From positions 1 through 57,141 of the forward strand of contig JAAMXY010000076.1 in assembly GCA_019677205.1 (NCBI GenBank): a stretch of 57,141 nt of DNA, in the 5' to 3' direction. The DNA comes from Pinguiococcus pyrenoidosus. Its lineage: Eukaryota; Sar; Pinguiophyceae; Pinguiochrysidales; Pinguiochrysidaceae. This document shows positions 24,608 through 35,096 of the stretch, piece after piece. A program made the position numbers and the translations under genes. The notes beneath the pieces were generated by a model. The model was not told the origin of the DNA, ran no database searches, and worked only from the letters and a program-made list of their open reading frames with translations. Each line of letters begins with the position of its first letter. The first letter of the stretch is position 1.

Positions 24608-27600
24608 TCAACCGGGATACGTGATGCTCGATCGCTTCCGCTCTCGCGGTGACGGACCGGGCGGCGGCGGCGGTTGGAACGACGCCGGCTGCTTGGGACC
24701 TGGCGGCGGTGGAGGCTGGAACTGCTGCACGGCAGCTGGAGCCGGCATTCTGTCCAGCGGGTTTCGCGCCGGCGGCGGCGGCGACGCCGGTCCGACGGCT
24801 CCCCGAGGCGAGCTTCTTGGGGAGCGGTAGGCCTGCGACAGCTTCTTCGGTGGTGCGATCCCGCCACGAGGGGACGGAGACCGGTGAAGCTGCTCTGTCA
24901 TCGCTTGTCGCATCACGGGAGACATCTGCGAGGGGTTGGGAGCGCGTTAGCATAGGCTCGGTTGGTCGAGGTGAGGCGCGCACAACCAGAAGTCCACGGG
25001 GCTCACCTGCACCTCCTCTTCCGTGCTCATCGAGGTCGAGAGGGTGGGCGGTCGGTTCAGGTACGCATGCTTCCCAAACCTCCGGCTGGCTGTCGCGGTG
25101 GCCTCGAGTCCACGCCGGTACGCCGCGGGGTCTCGGAAGCTCCTCGGCGTCACCTCGACCGGGGAGCTGACCTGCGCAGGCACAACAAGGTCGTTGTCAG
25201 GCACGGGGAATACGCGTATACAAGAACGAGCGTCCTACGCACCAGAGGCGGCTCGTTCTGCTGGAACTCGTCGCCGGCGGCGTTCCGCTTCTTCGCGATC
25301 TCAATGCTGGCGTTGCGGTACTGCTCCATGAGCCTCTTGATGTCGTAGCCGTGCGGTGTCGCGAAGCAAATGTGCTGCCCGCTGAGCTCGCCGACCACTC
25401 CCACGATCATGATCGTGATCGAGTCCGTGGAGCAGACCGTCTGCACGTGGTCGATGGCATGGTACGGAATGTCAATGTAGGCGGTGCGCACGACATTTGT
25501 GGGCGTCTCCCCATTCGCCGACGAGACATCCAGACGGTCGGCAAGATCCGTGAGCACGATGCCCCGCTCTCGGACGTACAGAAGCATCTGGACGAGGCGG
25601 GTGAGAAGCAGGTACTTCACGATACTCCATCACAGCTCGAGCATGGCCTACCTGGGCGCGGTTTGGCAACTTGTTGTGCGCAACGCCCACACGAAACTTG
25701 ATTCCTCCGAACACCCGCGCATCTCGGCAGGTCATGATCACGTGCGCCCAGGCCTGCGTCGCACGCAAATGGGAAATAGGAAACCCTTAGTTGGACCAGC
25801 ACACCATAGAACGCTCTGCTGCCCGCAGCCGCCAGTCTTGTTGTTGCGCACGTACCTCGCCCGCGGTCATGTTGCCCAGGTCCTCCCAGCGGCGCGTGAC
25901 GCTTTGGTGCCAGAACTCCCTGCTCAGCTGCATCTCAACCGGCTCCTTGAAGTAGAATATCGTCGAGCCGAGCAGCATGAACCACCGCTCCTTCCAGTTG
26001 TGCCGGAAGGTCCCATTGCGGGCCTTCTTCGTCATCCAACCCGAAGCGGACGCGGCGATGTTGCCACAGATGTACGACTTGATCTTCTCCAGCAGCACGT
26101 TCTCTCCCTCGCCCTCCTGGCGCATTATCCGATTCCGGTTGCGAAGCGTCTTCCCGATGGCCGCCCGACCGGCCGCGTCGTTCAGAGGGGCGGTCGTGGT
26201 GCATGCCCGGCTCAGCGCCTTTCTCCATCGCTCGTAGTCAGCTTCGTTGCTCGCCTGCATCATCAGGGGCGCGAGCTGTGGATCGGTGGACCAGACTTGC
26301 ATCACGTATCGCCGGTCCTTGTAGTTTGGGCTGGTGTCTAGCGCATAGAAGCGCAGATCCGCGCTTCCCAGCATGGCCGTGGAGATTCCCACTTCCCTCT
26401 CGGGAGGCCGAAGCTTCTTGACGTACTTGGGCGGGACAACCTCGTAGTCCGCCACGAAAGTGGGGCCCTTGTCCGGCGTGTACACGCCGTACTTTGCCAG
26501 GGCGAAGCCAGCGGCGGCGCTGAGGGATGTGTTGACGCTTCCCTCCAGCGCTCCAAATCGGATGTCTCGCCAGCACTGCCCGCCGATGAAGGCAATCGTC
26601 GGAGCGGTCTCGGGTCGCACGAAAAACCCTTCGTCGTCCGCGAACATGAACATGCGCTGGATCACGAGGCGGGCGCGCCCGGCACCTCGCCGCCGGGTAT
26701 CGTGAAGCACACGCAGCGGGAACTCGTGCGCCTCCAGGGGCAGCGCCTCGAGGCCGAGCTCGCCAGGCAGCCCGCCGGTGATGGACGGTGGGAAGGTCAG
26801 AAGATCGACGCTTGAGGATGCCCCGGCGCCGGAGGCGTAGTCCGCGTTGCCGATCACGGAGTCGGCGCGGTTCTCGTTGCAGTCCACGAAGAGGGCAAAG
26901 CCGATCGAGGGCGTCAACTTGAGCTCGTAGCAGAGCGCCTCGACGACGTCCCCGGCGCGGGTGTGACGATTCATCTTCACTTCCATCGCCGGCCCCTCTG
27001 GCACCTCGACGCGGACGCGCACCATGGCATCGGGATCCTTGTTCTTGCCTTTCGCGCCCGAGTATCGCATGAAGAACTCCGCCTCGGAAGCACTGTCGCC
27101 CCGTTGGAGCGTGTGCCGGGGGCTCAGCGACAGCTCGGACGCGCTCCGGCTCCCCTGGCTGTGCTCTCGGCTGTCCCGGCTGGGGATGCCTGCTGGGCTG
27201 AGCTCCAGGAACTCCCGCAGCAGCGAACAAGAGCGGAGCTCCGGGCGAAGGCAGCACTCCTGCAGGAAGTTTCCCAGGGCGACAATGCGGTTGTCGATCT
27301 CGCGGCTGTCGTGGTTGAAGAAGCGCTTTGGCGGCAGCTTCGGGACCACGACCGTTGGGAACCTGCGGGCAAGCTGCTTCCGCAGCTGATCGAACTCCGA
27401 GTACCGGTGGTTGACGTTGTGCGTCCGGATGTTCTGCCCTTCCCCCTGCCGCAGCTCGATGATGTATGTCGCATACTGGCGCTTCTTCGCGTCCATCCGC
27501 ACCGCAACACCTGGAAAGGGACGACGACGAAAGGGATGGTGCGGTGAGCCCAACTCGATCAGAAGCGTCCGCTTTCTCTCCACGCTCCTTCGGGTACGCG

Positions 27601-28897
27601 CTCCGATGCTGCTCACCTTTGACCGAGGCCATGAAAACGTCTTCCATGGAGCCCAGCTCCCTGCGAAAGTCGGCCAGCCACTCCTGCTGCTCGATCTGGT
27701 CGACGCAGGTGAAGGTGTAGGCGCCGTTGGTCGCCACGACGCTGAATCCGAAGGCTGCCAGGCTGAGGCCCGCCGGCAGCTCCTGGACGATGACGGAGGT
27801 GTTGCGGCCATCCTTGAGGAAGGCATGTGCCTCGTAGGTGTACGATTCCTCCCCCATCTTGTAGCTGATGATCATGAGGTCGTTGAACAGCCAGAGCCAC
27901 ACAAACTCGACCGTCCTGTCTTGCCGCAGGAGGCGAATGGGATCCCGACGGATGAACCGCCGCGTCGGGCTGAGGACGGGCACAAAGGCTGCGAAGTACG
28001 TGTACGCGTCGAGCATGTCCTTGTTGGCCGTCGCAAGCTCCCGCATGTTCTGGTTGATGGAGCCGGCGATTTCCTCGCACTTCTGCATGCATTGCTGAAG
28101 GTTGGCGAAGTCCGAGTGGTCCTCCCACGTGCTCTTGATCAGATCCCGGAAGAGCAGCACGTAGCGCGGCACGCGCTGCACGGGCATGATGAGATAGGAC
28201 GCCAGCGTGCCCTTGGTGGACACCTTGCGGAAGGCCTCCCAGAACTGCGCGAGCTTCGGGTCCTTCTCCAGGATGCCAAGCAGTTCCTGCGCCTGGTCGT
28301 AGTTGTTGCAGTAGATGTTGTAGATCTTCAGGAAGGGCACGATCCTGAGGAAGGCGTCCCCGATGGTCCCGTGCGCGTCCCACTCGGACACGATGGGCCC
28401 GATGATGTCGATGATCTGGTTGCTCAGGATGTAGATCTGCTCGACATTGCTGAAGAGGGTGCTGAGCTGCGCCTCGGTGATGATGGCCTGCGGCCCGGTG
28501 GAGTGGAACTCCAGCTGCTTCTTCACATAGTCAATCACGAACTTGAGCGACTCGTTGTAGCTCTCTTCCGTGCTGAGGATCTCGCGCACGACCTTGTTTC
28601 GGTGGCGGTTCATCTTTAAGCGCTTCCGCAGCGGGCCCTGGCGCACGCATCGGCCTCTCCACAGCGACTGCAGCGTCACCACACGTTTCTCGCGCAGCGC
28701 CTGACATGAGCAACAGAGGGAAGACCGAGGCCAGGGACGTTAGCGCTGCGGAGGCTTCGGAAACGACGGGACACGCGTGGAGTTCAAACCTGCGGAGAGA
28801 GGGTCTGGAGGGTGTGCAGGCGCGATTTCTGCGCCGCCGCCAGCTGCAGCTCTTCGGCGTCGAAGCCGATGGTGTTCTGGCGCTCCATCATGTCCAT
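24608..28897 (-). CDS. IQ-DH-PH-PX-FERM-like-PH protein (Rho guanine nucleotide exchange factor)
   Basis: Seven exons: 28897-28790, 28700-27617, 27510-25856, 25753-25652, 25614-25243, 25171-25007 and 24925-24608, giving 1267 residues with consistent phase; the acceptor at 25615 is weak. Order: IQ-like motif (LQSLWRGRCVRQ, about residue 50); DH domain (about 65-255) opening VVREILSTEESYNESLKFV, with LIMPVQRVPRYVLLFRDLIK; PH (about 275-395); PX (about 399-501) with RYSEFDQLRKQL and PKLPPKRFF, the phosphoinositide-binding pattern; a ubiquitin-like/FERM F1 segment and F2-like helices (about 560-790); a possible F3; a second PH-like segment (about 885-983); a Pro-rich tail. DH domains load GTP on Rho GTPases at membranes; PX-FERM pairing occurs in SNX17/27/31 endosomal sorting proteins. 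Confidence 0.88.
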
Positions 28898-29698
28898 TTT
28901 GCCGTGGATCCGCCTCGGTTGGCTCTTTTGAGTGGCGTTACAACCGCTTTGAGGAGGAGGTCAAGAGTGCTTTGGCGCAAGTGCGCGTCTGCCTTCACGC
29001 CAGCTGTGCGCAGGCCTCAGCCATGGCCTCAGCAAGCCTGTGCGGGGTGGCCGAGCGCCCGAGTCGGCCTGCTCACACGTGCACGGCAGAGAGAGCGGCG
29101 CAGAGACGCCATTGGTGCCAACAGAAAACAGCGGTGTCCCAAAACGGCGTTTGCGGCGCTCGCATTGGCGGAGCGTGAAAAGTAAAACTAGAAACCCAAG
29201 GATTCGTGCATCATTCAGACACAATCCATGAATCAAAGTTGCCTTTCGCGCACTATTGGGTCATTGGATGGCAGTCGGAGAGGCTGACCTAACATGGGAG
29301 TGTCTTGTGATTCCTCCATCTGACGTGACCTTCCTGCACATCGGCCAATGGGGGGCCGCTGCTGCAGAAGTTGCTTCAGATTCTTTCCCCTGTTGCATGG
29401 GCACCGAACACGGAGAAGCGGAAAAGCGGAAAAGCGGAGAAGCAATTCGCTCTTACAATCAGCATTCGCCAGAGCTCTCAGGATGATACTCATACAAAAC
29501 CTTTTATATACCAATAGAGCTCGGGCGAATGCTTCGCCTGCGGTTTGAGTGGAATTGTGAATTGTTCGGAAATTGAAATGAAATGAAGGGAATCGAGTCG
29601 AGTTGATGTGATGCAAAAGGGTAAAAGGCACTTCGCGTGGAGGCAGTGAACACGACTTTTGCGCCTCCATCGCGGCGCCCCGAAGTGCAAGAGAGTCT
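28898..29698. other. 800-bp divergent spacer upstream of RhoGEF and RPI genes
   Basis: No gene supported. A short array of GCGGAAAA-like octamers lies near 29414-29442. Open frames are short and unconserved in appearance. Confidence 0.4.
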
Positions 29699-31103
29699 AT
29701 GGAGCAAGTGGACTGGTCGGCGCTGAAGCGCCAGGCCGGATACCGAGCCGTAGATGACTACGTTCGCAGGTTGGATGACGTTTCCTCCGGCAAACTTACG
29801 GCAGATGCTGAGTCCGTCCTCTGGATCGCAGCGGCATGAAGGTCGGCCTTGGCACCGGCAGCACGGCGGCCTTTGCTGTGGAGCGCGTGGGGCAAAAGCT
29901 GGCGTCGGGGGAGCTCAAGGACCTCGTATGTTGAAGGATTCGGCTCTGGGTTTTAGCGATTTCCGCAAGGAATCTCAGGAGATTCGGGTTTTAGGTCTGC
30001 GTCCCGACCTCCGAAAGGACGAAATGCATGGCGGAGGAGGCGGGCATTCCCTTGGCTACTCTGGATGACCTGGAGGAGCTTCTCGACGTGACCATCGACG
30101 GGGCGGACACAGGTGCGGAGAGATCGACTACAAGCTTCTTCGCTCTTTGCCCCGGCTGCAGACCCAATGATGTGATGTCGGCTTCCCTCTGCCAGTGGAC
30201 TCGGCTTTGAACCTGGTAAAGGGCGGCGGCGGAGCGCTGCTTCGGGAGAAGATGGTGGAGACCCGGTCCCATCAGTTCATCGTCATCGTCGACGAGAGCA
30301 AGATCAGCGCCGAAGGCCTCGGCCCGGCGTTTCCCATCCCAGTGGAGGTACCGCTGCCAAGCAACATGGCAACCCATGGCCTTCATACCTCTTGAGTGAT
30401 GTTGATGGTTTCGTATCCAAGATACTGCCGTTCGGGTACTTGAGCACCATGCGAATTATCCAGGCGCTGCCTTCCCTCCAAGCCGGTAAGCCAGCCAGCC
30501 AGTCAGCCACATAGCCAGCCAGTCAGCTACACAGCGTTCTTGCAAGACGATGAAATTGGATTGCACTGAATTGCACTGAATTGCACTGAATTGCACCGAA
30601 ATGCACTGAAATGCACTGAAATGCACTGAAATGCACTGAGTTGCACGGAAATGCGCTGAAATGCAATGCAACTCAACCACATCCAACTCTGCTTGGTGGT
30701 ACACGCAGCGGGAGTCACTCCAGTGCTTCGTCGCGGGAATGTGTCAAACAATCGGGAGGACGGCGATGAGGTGAGCCGAAGGACTGCGAAATGGTGGTCG
30801 CTCAGAGCTGACATGTTGACGCCGCCACTTGCAGATCGCCATTACAGACAATGGCAACTACATCGTCGATCTCCGGCTTGAAAGACCGCTCGCAGATCCG
30901 CAAGCTACTGCCGAAGAGCTCATCCATGTTGTAGGTGCGACAGCAGCTTTCCCTTGCACTGCCTTTCTCCGTTACATTCGCTCAACCACTCGACATATAC
31001 AGGAGTCGTGGAGCACGGCCTCTTCTGCGGCCTCGCTGCCGCGGCAATCGTAGCAGCCGCCAGTGGTGTCTCAGTCATGGAGAAGGACAAGAAGAAGCAA
31101 TGA
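29699..31103 (+). CDS. rpiA: Ribose-5-phosphate isomerase A
   Basis: Interconverts ribose 5-phosphate and ribulose 5-phosphate in the pentose phosphate pathway or Calvin cycle. Eight small exons, 29699-29769, 29832-29925, 29995-30112, 30196-30347, 30422-30485, 30709-30770, 30835-30934 and 31003-31103, give 253 residues; every joint is GT-AG and phase-consistent and several split family motifs exactly. Visible signatures are [15 protein letters not shown] (phosphate loop), [40 protein letters not shown] with catalytic Asp and Lys, REK with the catalytic Glu, [11 protein letters not shown], and GVVEHGLF. There is no obvious plastid or mitochondrial presequence, so a cytosolic enzyme is likely. 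Intron 5 holds a decamer array. Confidence 0.96.
30561..30660 (+). repeat. Ten-copy 10-bp tandem repeat in RPI intron 5
   Basis: Ten consecutive decamers of the form WTGCACTGAA fill 30561-30660, with single-base differences in a few copies. The array lies wholly inside intron 30486-30708, the longest intron of the gene. A small CCAGCCAGTCAG-type array (30486-30530) precedes it. Confidence 0.93.
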
Positions 31104-31503
31104 TACCAGAAGTCCCGACGAGACTACATCATGGTCATCGCTAGCTAGGAGCCTCCATCACAAGAAGGCTACGTCCGGAAGCCCAGAAACAGAAAAAACA
31201 ACAAACAGAAAAAACAACAACAAACATTTCTTTCTTTCGGCCCCACAACTCGCGAGCACTTGGGGCCTAGGCTAGCAAGGCTCTATTCCAATCTCCCACC
31301 GCTGTGCCATCCTCGAAGATCCTCTCGAGGCCGCTCCAAAGGCAGGAAGACAAGAAGCCGATCTCCGCGGATTCGATCAGCTCGGGAGCGCTCTTTTTTA
31401 GACGGCCCTCGGCGTTTCCTGCCGTCACAGTCGGCCGTCCGCGGCGTTAAACAGCCAATTTTGCGATCATTTCCGCCTTTTCCGTCGCTTTTCCCACTGA
31501 TGC
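31104..31503. other. Spacer between RPI and LRR genes
   Basis: No gene supported. Contains an A-rich duplication of AACAGAAAAAACAACA at about 31189-31226. Confidence 0.4.
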
Positions 31504-32049
31504 ATGGCCGCCAAGGTCGCTCGTAGCCTCGCGGCGGTGTCCCGAGCCACTGCGGTGCTTCGGCTGTCTGCCTCGGAGGACCTGGTGTGCAAGAACATCA
31601 TGTGTGCCAAGGTCCGTCGCCAAATGCTGACGTTTTAGCGACGTCGCCGCTCATCTTCCATACATGGTGCATCACTTGGACACCCCGTGTGCCTCTGCCT
31701 TTAGCTTGGAGAGGCCTGCGTGTGTCGCCTGGTCCGCGTGTTGCAAAGAGCTCCCGATCTCAAGGAGCTGTACCTGGACAACAACAACCTCGAGAGCCTC
31801 CCCGAGCTGTCCGACCTGATTCCCAGGCTGGAAGTGCTGGATTTACGAGGTGAAGAGGCTAGTCGACAGCTTCAGGGGGGGGGGGNNNNNNNNNNNNNAT
31901 CAGAAGCTCATTCCTTGGTGCTGACGGACGCAGGAAATCGCTTGAAGGAGGTGCCGGCGACGCTGGAGGCCCTAGATGCGCTCCGAGTTGTGCGCTTGGA
32001 GGGAAACCCTTGCGCTACGGAGGAGCCGCGAGATCAGGAGAAACCCTAG
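31504..32049 (+). CDS. Small leucine-rich repeat protein (intron contains an assembly gap)
   Basis: Exons 31504-31611, 31705-31849 and 31934-32049 give about 122 residues. Two to three LRR units are visible: LKELYLDNNNLESLPELSDL, LEVLDLRGNRLKEVP and LRVVRLEGNPC, the last giving the typical capping sequence. This kind of short LRR protein serves as a protein-binding module; no partner can be named. The second intron contains 13 N (31886-31898) after a run of 11 G, so its length is unreliable, but both exon ends splice in frame (Arg-Gly-Asn) without needing that sequence. A read-through frame without the second splice also stays open and would replace the Gly with about 30 unrelated residues. 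Confidence 0.7.
31886..31898. other. Assembly gap (13 N)
   Basis: Unresolved bases directly after a poly-G run (31875-31885), inside the second intron of the LRR gene. Confidence 0.99.
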
Positions 32050-32223
32050 TCCTCTGTTGTTTCTTTTGGGCGTTGGACTCTTCGCGGCTCTCTCGCACTA
32101 TTCCCCGGTGGTGATGCTGTCGGCGGTCGCGATCAACCTATTCTCAGGGCTTCTCATGCTGTCCGAGGATCGACTTGGCAGCCTGGACCATATCATCAAG
32201 CTCGGCATGCTCTACATCAATGG

Positions 32224-33474
32224 TCATGGCCGGCGAAGTGGCATTGTGCCAGCCCTTACGAAGGAGGACGACGCGTGAGTCGAGTGCCGAGCAAGAAGTT
32301 TGCAGCCGCGGCTTTGGACGCGCTTCACCTTGAACGCGCGACTGTATGCGGGATCGTAGTGATCCACAAGGAGGCGCTCGACGCCCTTCTCCCAGCACTG
32401 GTCGTCGATGCACTTTTCTAGCTCTGCTACGGCCGTCTTCCCCACGGACGGCACGTAGTTCTGCAGCTGCTTCCGCAGCTCCGCCACATGCGTCGTCTCC
32501 AAGTGCCTGTAGCCCTTCCGAATCCACCGGACTCGCTCAGCGAGAGGGAGGCGCACTTCGACCACGGGCGCCTCTTTCATCTTCTGATACATCGCGGGCG
32601 GCAGCGTGACCAGCCCGACTCGCGCAGACTCGGCTTCCAAGTACACCGGCCGCGAGAGGTCCTTGCGCAGCAGCTCGTGCAACAGCAGCGTCTCGAAGTG
32701 CTTCTGACTCGGCTGGGCCACCCCAGGCAGCGCCCCGAGCGTACTGCCCCGATGCTTCGCCAGCTCCTCCAGGTCCACCACCTGCCCGCCCTGCTGCTCC
32801 AGCGCCTGCAGCAGCAGGCCTTTGGCGCTGCCCGTCTTGCCCGCGATGACCACGCACTGCAGCTGGGCCAAGGCGTCTTGGAGCAGTTTCCTCACGGCGC
32901 CTCGGTACGCCTTGTAGCCCCCTTGCAGCACGCACACCTTCCACCCCACGCGGCTGAGCGTGAGCGCCAAGCTGCTGGATCGCTCCCCGCCACGGTAGCA
33001 GTACACCAGCACGGAAGCCTGCGGCGACAGCTGGCGGACGAAGTCCTTCTCGAACAGCTCTGCGATGTTCCGAGCCACCAAGCCGGCCCCCAGGCGCTTG
33101 GCCTCGAAGCTGTCGGCCTGGTACAGCGTGCCGACCCGCGCGCGCTCGTCGTCGTCCAACACCGGCGTGCTGAGGGCGCCGGGCACGTGGTCCAGCTGGT
33201 ACTCGGAGGGACTTCGGGCGTCCAAGATGACGTCCCAGTCGTCTTGCAGAGGCAGCAAAGGCCCCTGCTGCTCGTCGTCGACATTGAGTTGCCAGAGCGG
33301 GTTGCCACGGACGCCCGCCAGACTCACGCGAGCCGCCCAGGCCTCGTGGGCCCAGCAGGGCGGCAAGGAATGGAGGCGGAGGGGCAAGCGGGGCGCGGGA
33401 CCGCGCAGCAGCGGCCGCAGCATGGCCATCACGTGCAACAGCCGCATGACGCGGTGGCGACGCCAATGACGCAC
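32224..33474 (-). CDS. tRNA 2-selenouridine synthase-like protein (MnmH/SelU)
   Basis: In bacteria MnmH replaces sulfur by selenium in the 2-thiouridine of wobble U34, with geranylation as intermediate. The 416-residue product has a rhodanese domain with the active-site loop YCYRGGERSS (Cys159), then an ATPase-like domain with AGKTGSAKG at 211-219, VVDLEELAKHRGSTLG and QPSQKHFETLL, all characteristic of MnmH/YbbB. The P-loop is unusual: the family form is GRTGSGKT, here the second Gly is Ala and the final Thr/Ser is Gly. The first 35 residues are Arg-rich without acids (RHWRRHRVMRLLHVMAMLR), suggesting an organellar presequence. The C-terminal 30 residues overlap antisense a plus-strand open frame. 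Family assignment is firm; activity is uncertain. Confidence 0.9.
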   Translation of the reverse strand: MRHWRRHRVMRLLHVMAMLRPLLRGPAPRLPLRLHSLPPCWAHEAWAARVSLAGVRGNPLWQLNVDDEQQGPLLPLQDDWDVILDARSPSEYQLDHVPGALSTPVLDDDERARVGTLYQADSFEAKRLGAGLVARNIAELFEKDFVRQLSPQASVLVYCYRGGERSSSLALTLSRVGWKVCVLQGGYKAYRGAVRKLLQDALAQLQCVVIAGKTGSAKGLLLQALEQQGGQVVDLEELAKHRGSTLGALPGVAQPSQKHFETLLLHELLRKDLSRPVYLEAESARVGLVTLPPAMYQKMKEAPVVEVRLPLAERVRWIRKGYRHLETTHVAELRKQLQNYVPSVGKTAVAELEKCIDDQCWEKGVERLLVDHYDPAYSRAFKVKRVQSRGCKLLARHSTHASSSFVRAGTMPLRRP

Positions 33475-35096
33475 GGGGAGAGAGAGGCGGAGACGCCAGA
33501 GGTTTGTGGCGCCGAAACTTGAATTGGCCCTTCGCTTCTGGTTGCACTATCACTTTGGGGTGCCGGACGCGTGGGAAGGGGGCTCGAGGAGCTCCTGGCC
33601 GAGGGAGAGAGCCGAGGTGAACCCGTTGCTCCTCATGGTGATTGCTGCCGTAGAAGCTTGAGAACACAAGAGAGGGAAGAGAGAGGAAGGCTTGGGATCG
33701 GGCGTGACTATGATGTGTTGGGGAGGCCCAGGAACAAGGATGGATGAAGGGATGAAGGGATAAATGGATGAAGGGATGAATGGATGAAGGGATGAATTTG
33801 TGCATACACAGAATATTCGGAAGATGCCTCTTGCATCTTGCATCTTGCAAAGCTCAGAAATGTCCATGAGGCGCTCCTTCTTCTCGCCGCGAAGCCGCCA
33901 AAGAAGAGCTGCGAAGCGTTGGCGCTGGACACGCAACCAAAATCATCTTCACATTTTGCAGCTGGTGCCATTTCGAGAGGAGATTTTTTGCCTCGAAGAG
34001 AGGCGCTCTAAATCCCCTGCCAACCTTCTCTAGGTCCAGCTGGCCAACCTCACAAAGCGGACGCAACTCGCGGAACTGCTCGCTCCGCCAAGAAGAGTTC
34101 TTCTCGCGGCTCCGCAGACACGTCCAACATCGAAGCAAGCGGCCTGGTGAGCATGGCCAAGACAAAGGCTGCTGGCCACTCAAGTCGGAGGCGTCTTTGT
34201 ACCGCTCCCGCAGCTCTTCCGATTGCACCTCCCACGTAGATCGGTCTGCGCCAGTGCGCTTTACCCTAAGGGCGCCGATCCATGGCGAGGATCTTTTCCT
34301 TGTTCGCTAGGACGACTCCTCCTCTCTGGTGTTCTGCGATTGCGCCCAGTCACGAAATCCATCGCCACTCAAACGAATACCGCGGTAACAGCCTTCCCAG
34401 ATTGCAGCCTCTCACAGTCGCAGAAAGTGGCTGCTTGCGTCGTCATAGCCTCACCGTGACCTGGAGGCTCCGTGAGTGGCTGAAAACGCACGCGCCCCAA
34501 GACCACCTATGCCGGCCAAAGACGCCAGCGCAGCGCTGCCTGCCAGCGAAGCTTGCGTAGCGCCGAAGGTTCGAACAAGCTCAGCAATCGGCTGGCAAGG
34601 ACCGCGTGTCGCGCCAAGGGTCGGGAAGCAATTGGAACTGGCGTTTCCGGCAGGGGATACAGCAGCATCACCGTTCCCCCCTTTGGCATCCGTCACTGTC
34701 TGAGTCTATGTAAAGGTCAGCCTCCCGTAGGAAAGCTTGGGGCCGTTCTTCGAAATTCGCTCTCCGGGTTGGCCGCCATTTTGGAGCATCATTCTACGCC
34801 GCAGCTTGCTGGAAACGGATAAGCGGAGCCGAGTTCTTTCCGGGTCGCCGCTGTAGTACATCCGTCCTCAGCTTGTAGTGACAGGGTCGTGGACCCGTGT
34901 CTCCTGCATGCGCGTATGTATAGGGGGGAGATTGCTGCGTGGGGCCTTGAATTCCGGTTATTCTGCCGCAGTTTCTGCGCCGCTGTCGATCTCTCCGCAG
35001 ACGCGCTCAGCGGAGGCGTATCGTGCATTGCTGGCGCTGGAGTTCCCAACCCCTGCACGACGATCCTGAGCAGCCTCGTGACCCAGAGAGCATCCC
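33475..35096. other. 1.6-kb spacer upstream of the giant receptor gene
   Basis: No gene supported on either strand; open frames are short and compositionally random. It must hold the promoters of mnmH (minus) and the giant gene (plus). A GGATGAA-type minisatellite lies near 33740-33795. Confidence 0.45.
33740..33795 (+). repeat. GGATGAAG minisatellite
   Basis: Imperfect tandem copies of GGATGAAGGGATGAA/GGATAAAT-type units, period about 7-8 bases combining into 15-base higher-order units. Confidence 0.85.

Noticed and set aside
33550-34235. Minus-strand frames upstream of mnmH
   Set aside because: Short, rich in Ser/Pro repeats from the minisatellite, no conserved-looking sequence or splice-linked continuation.
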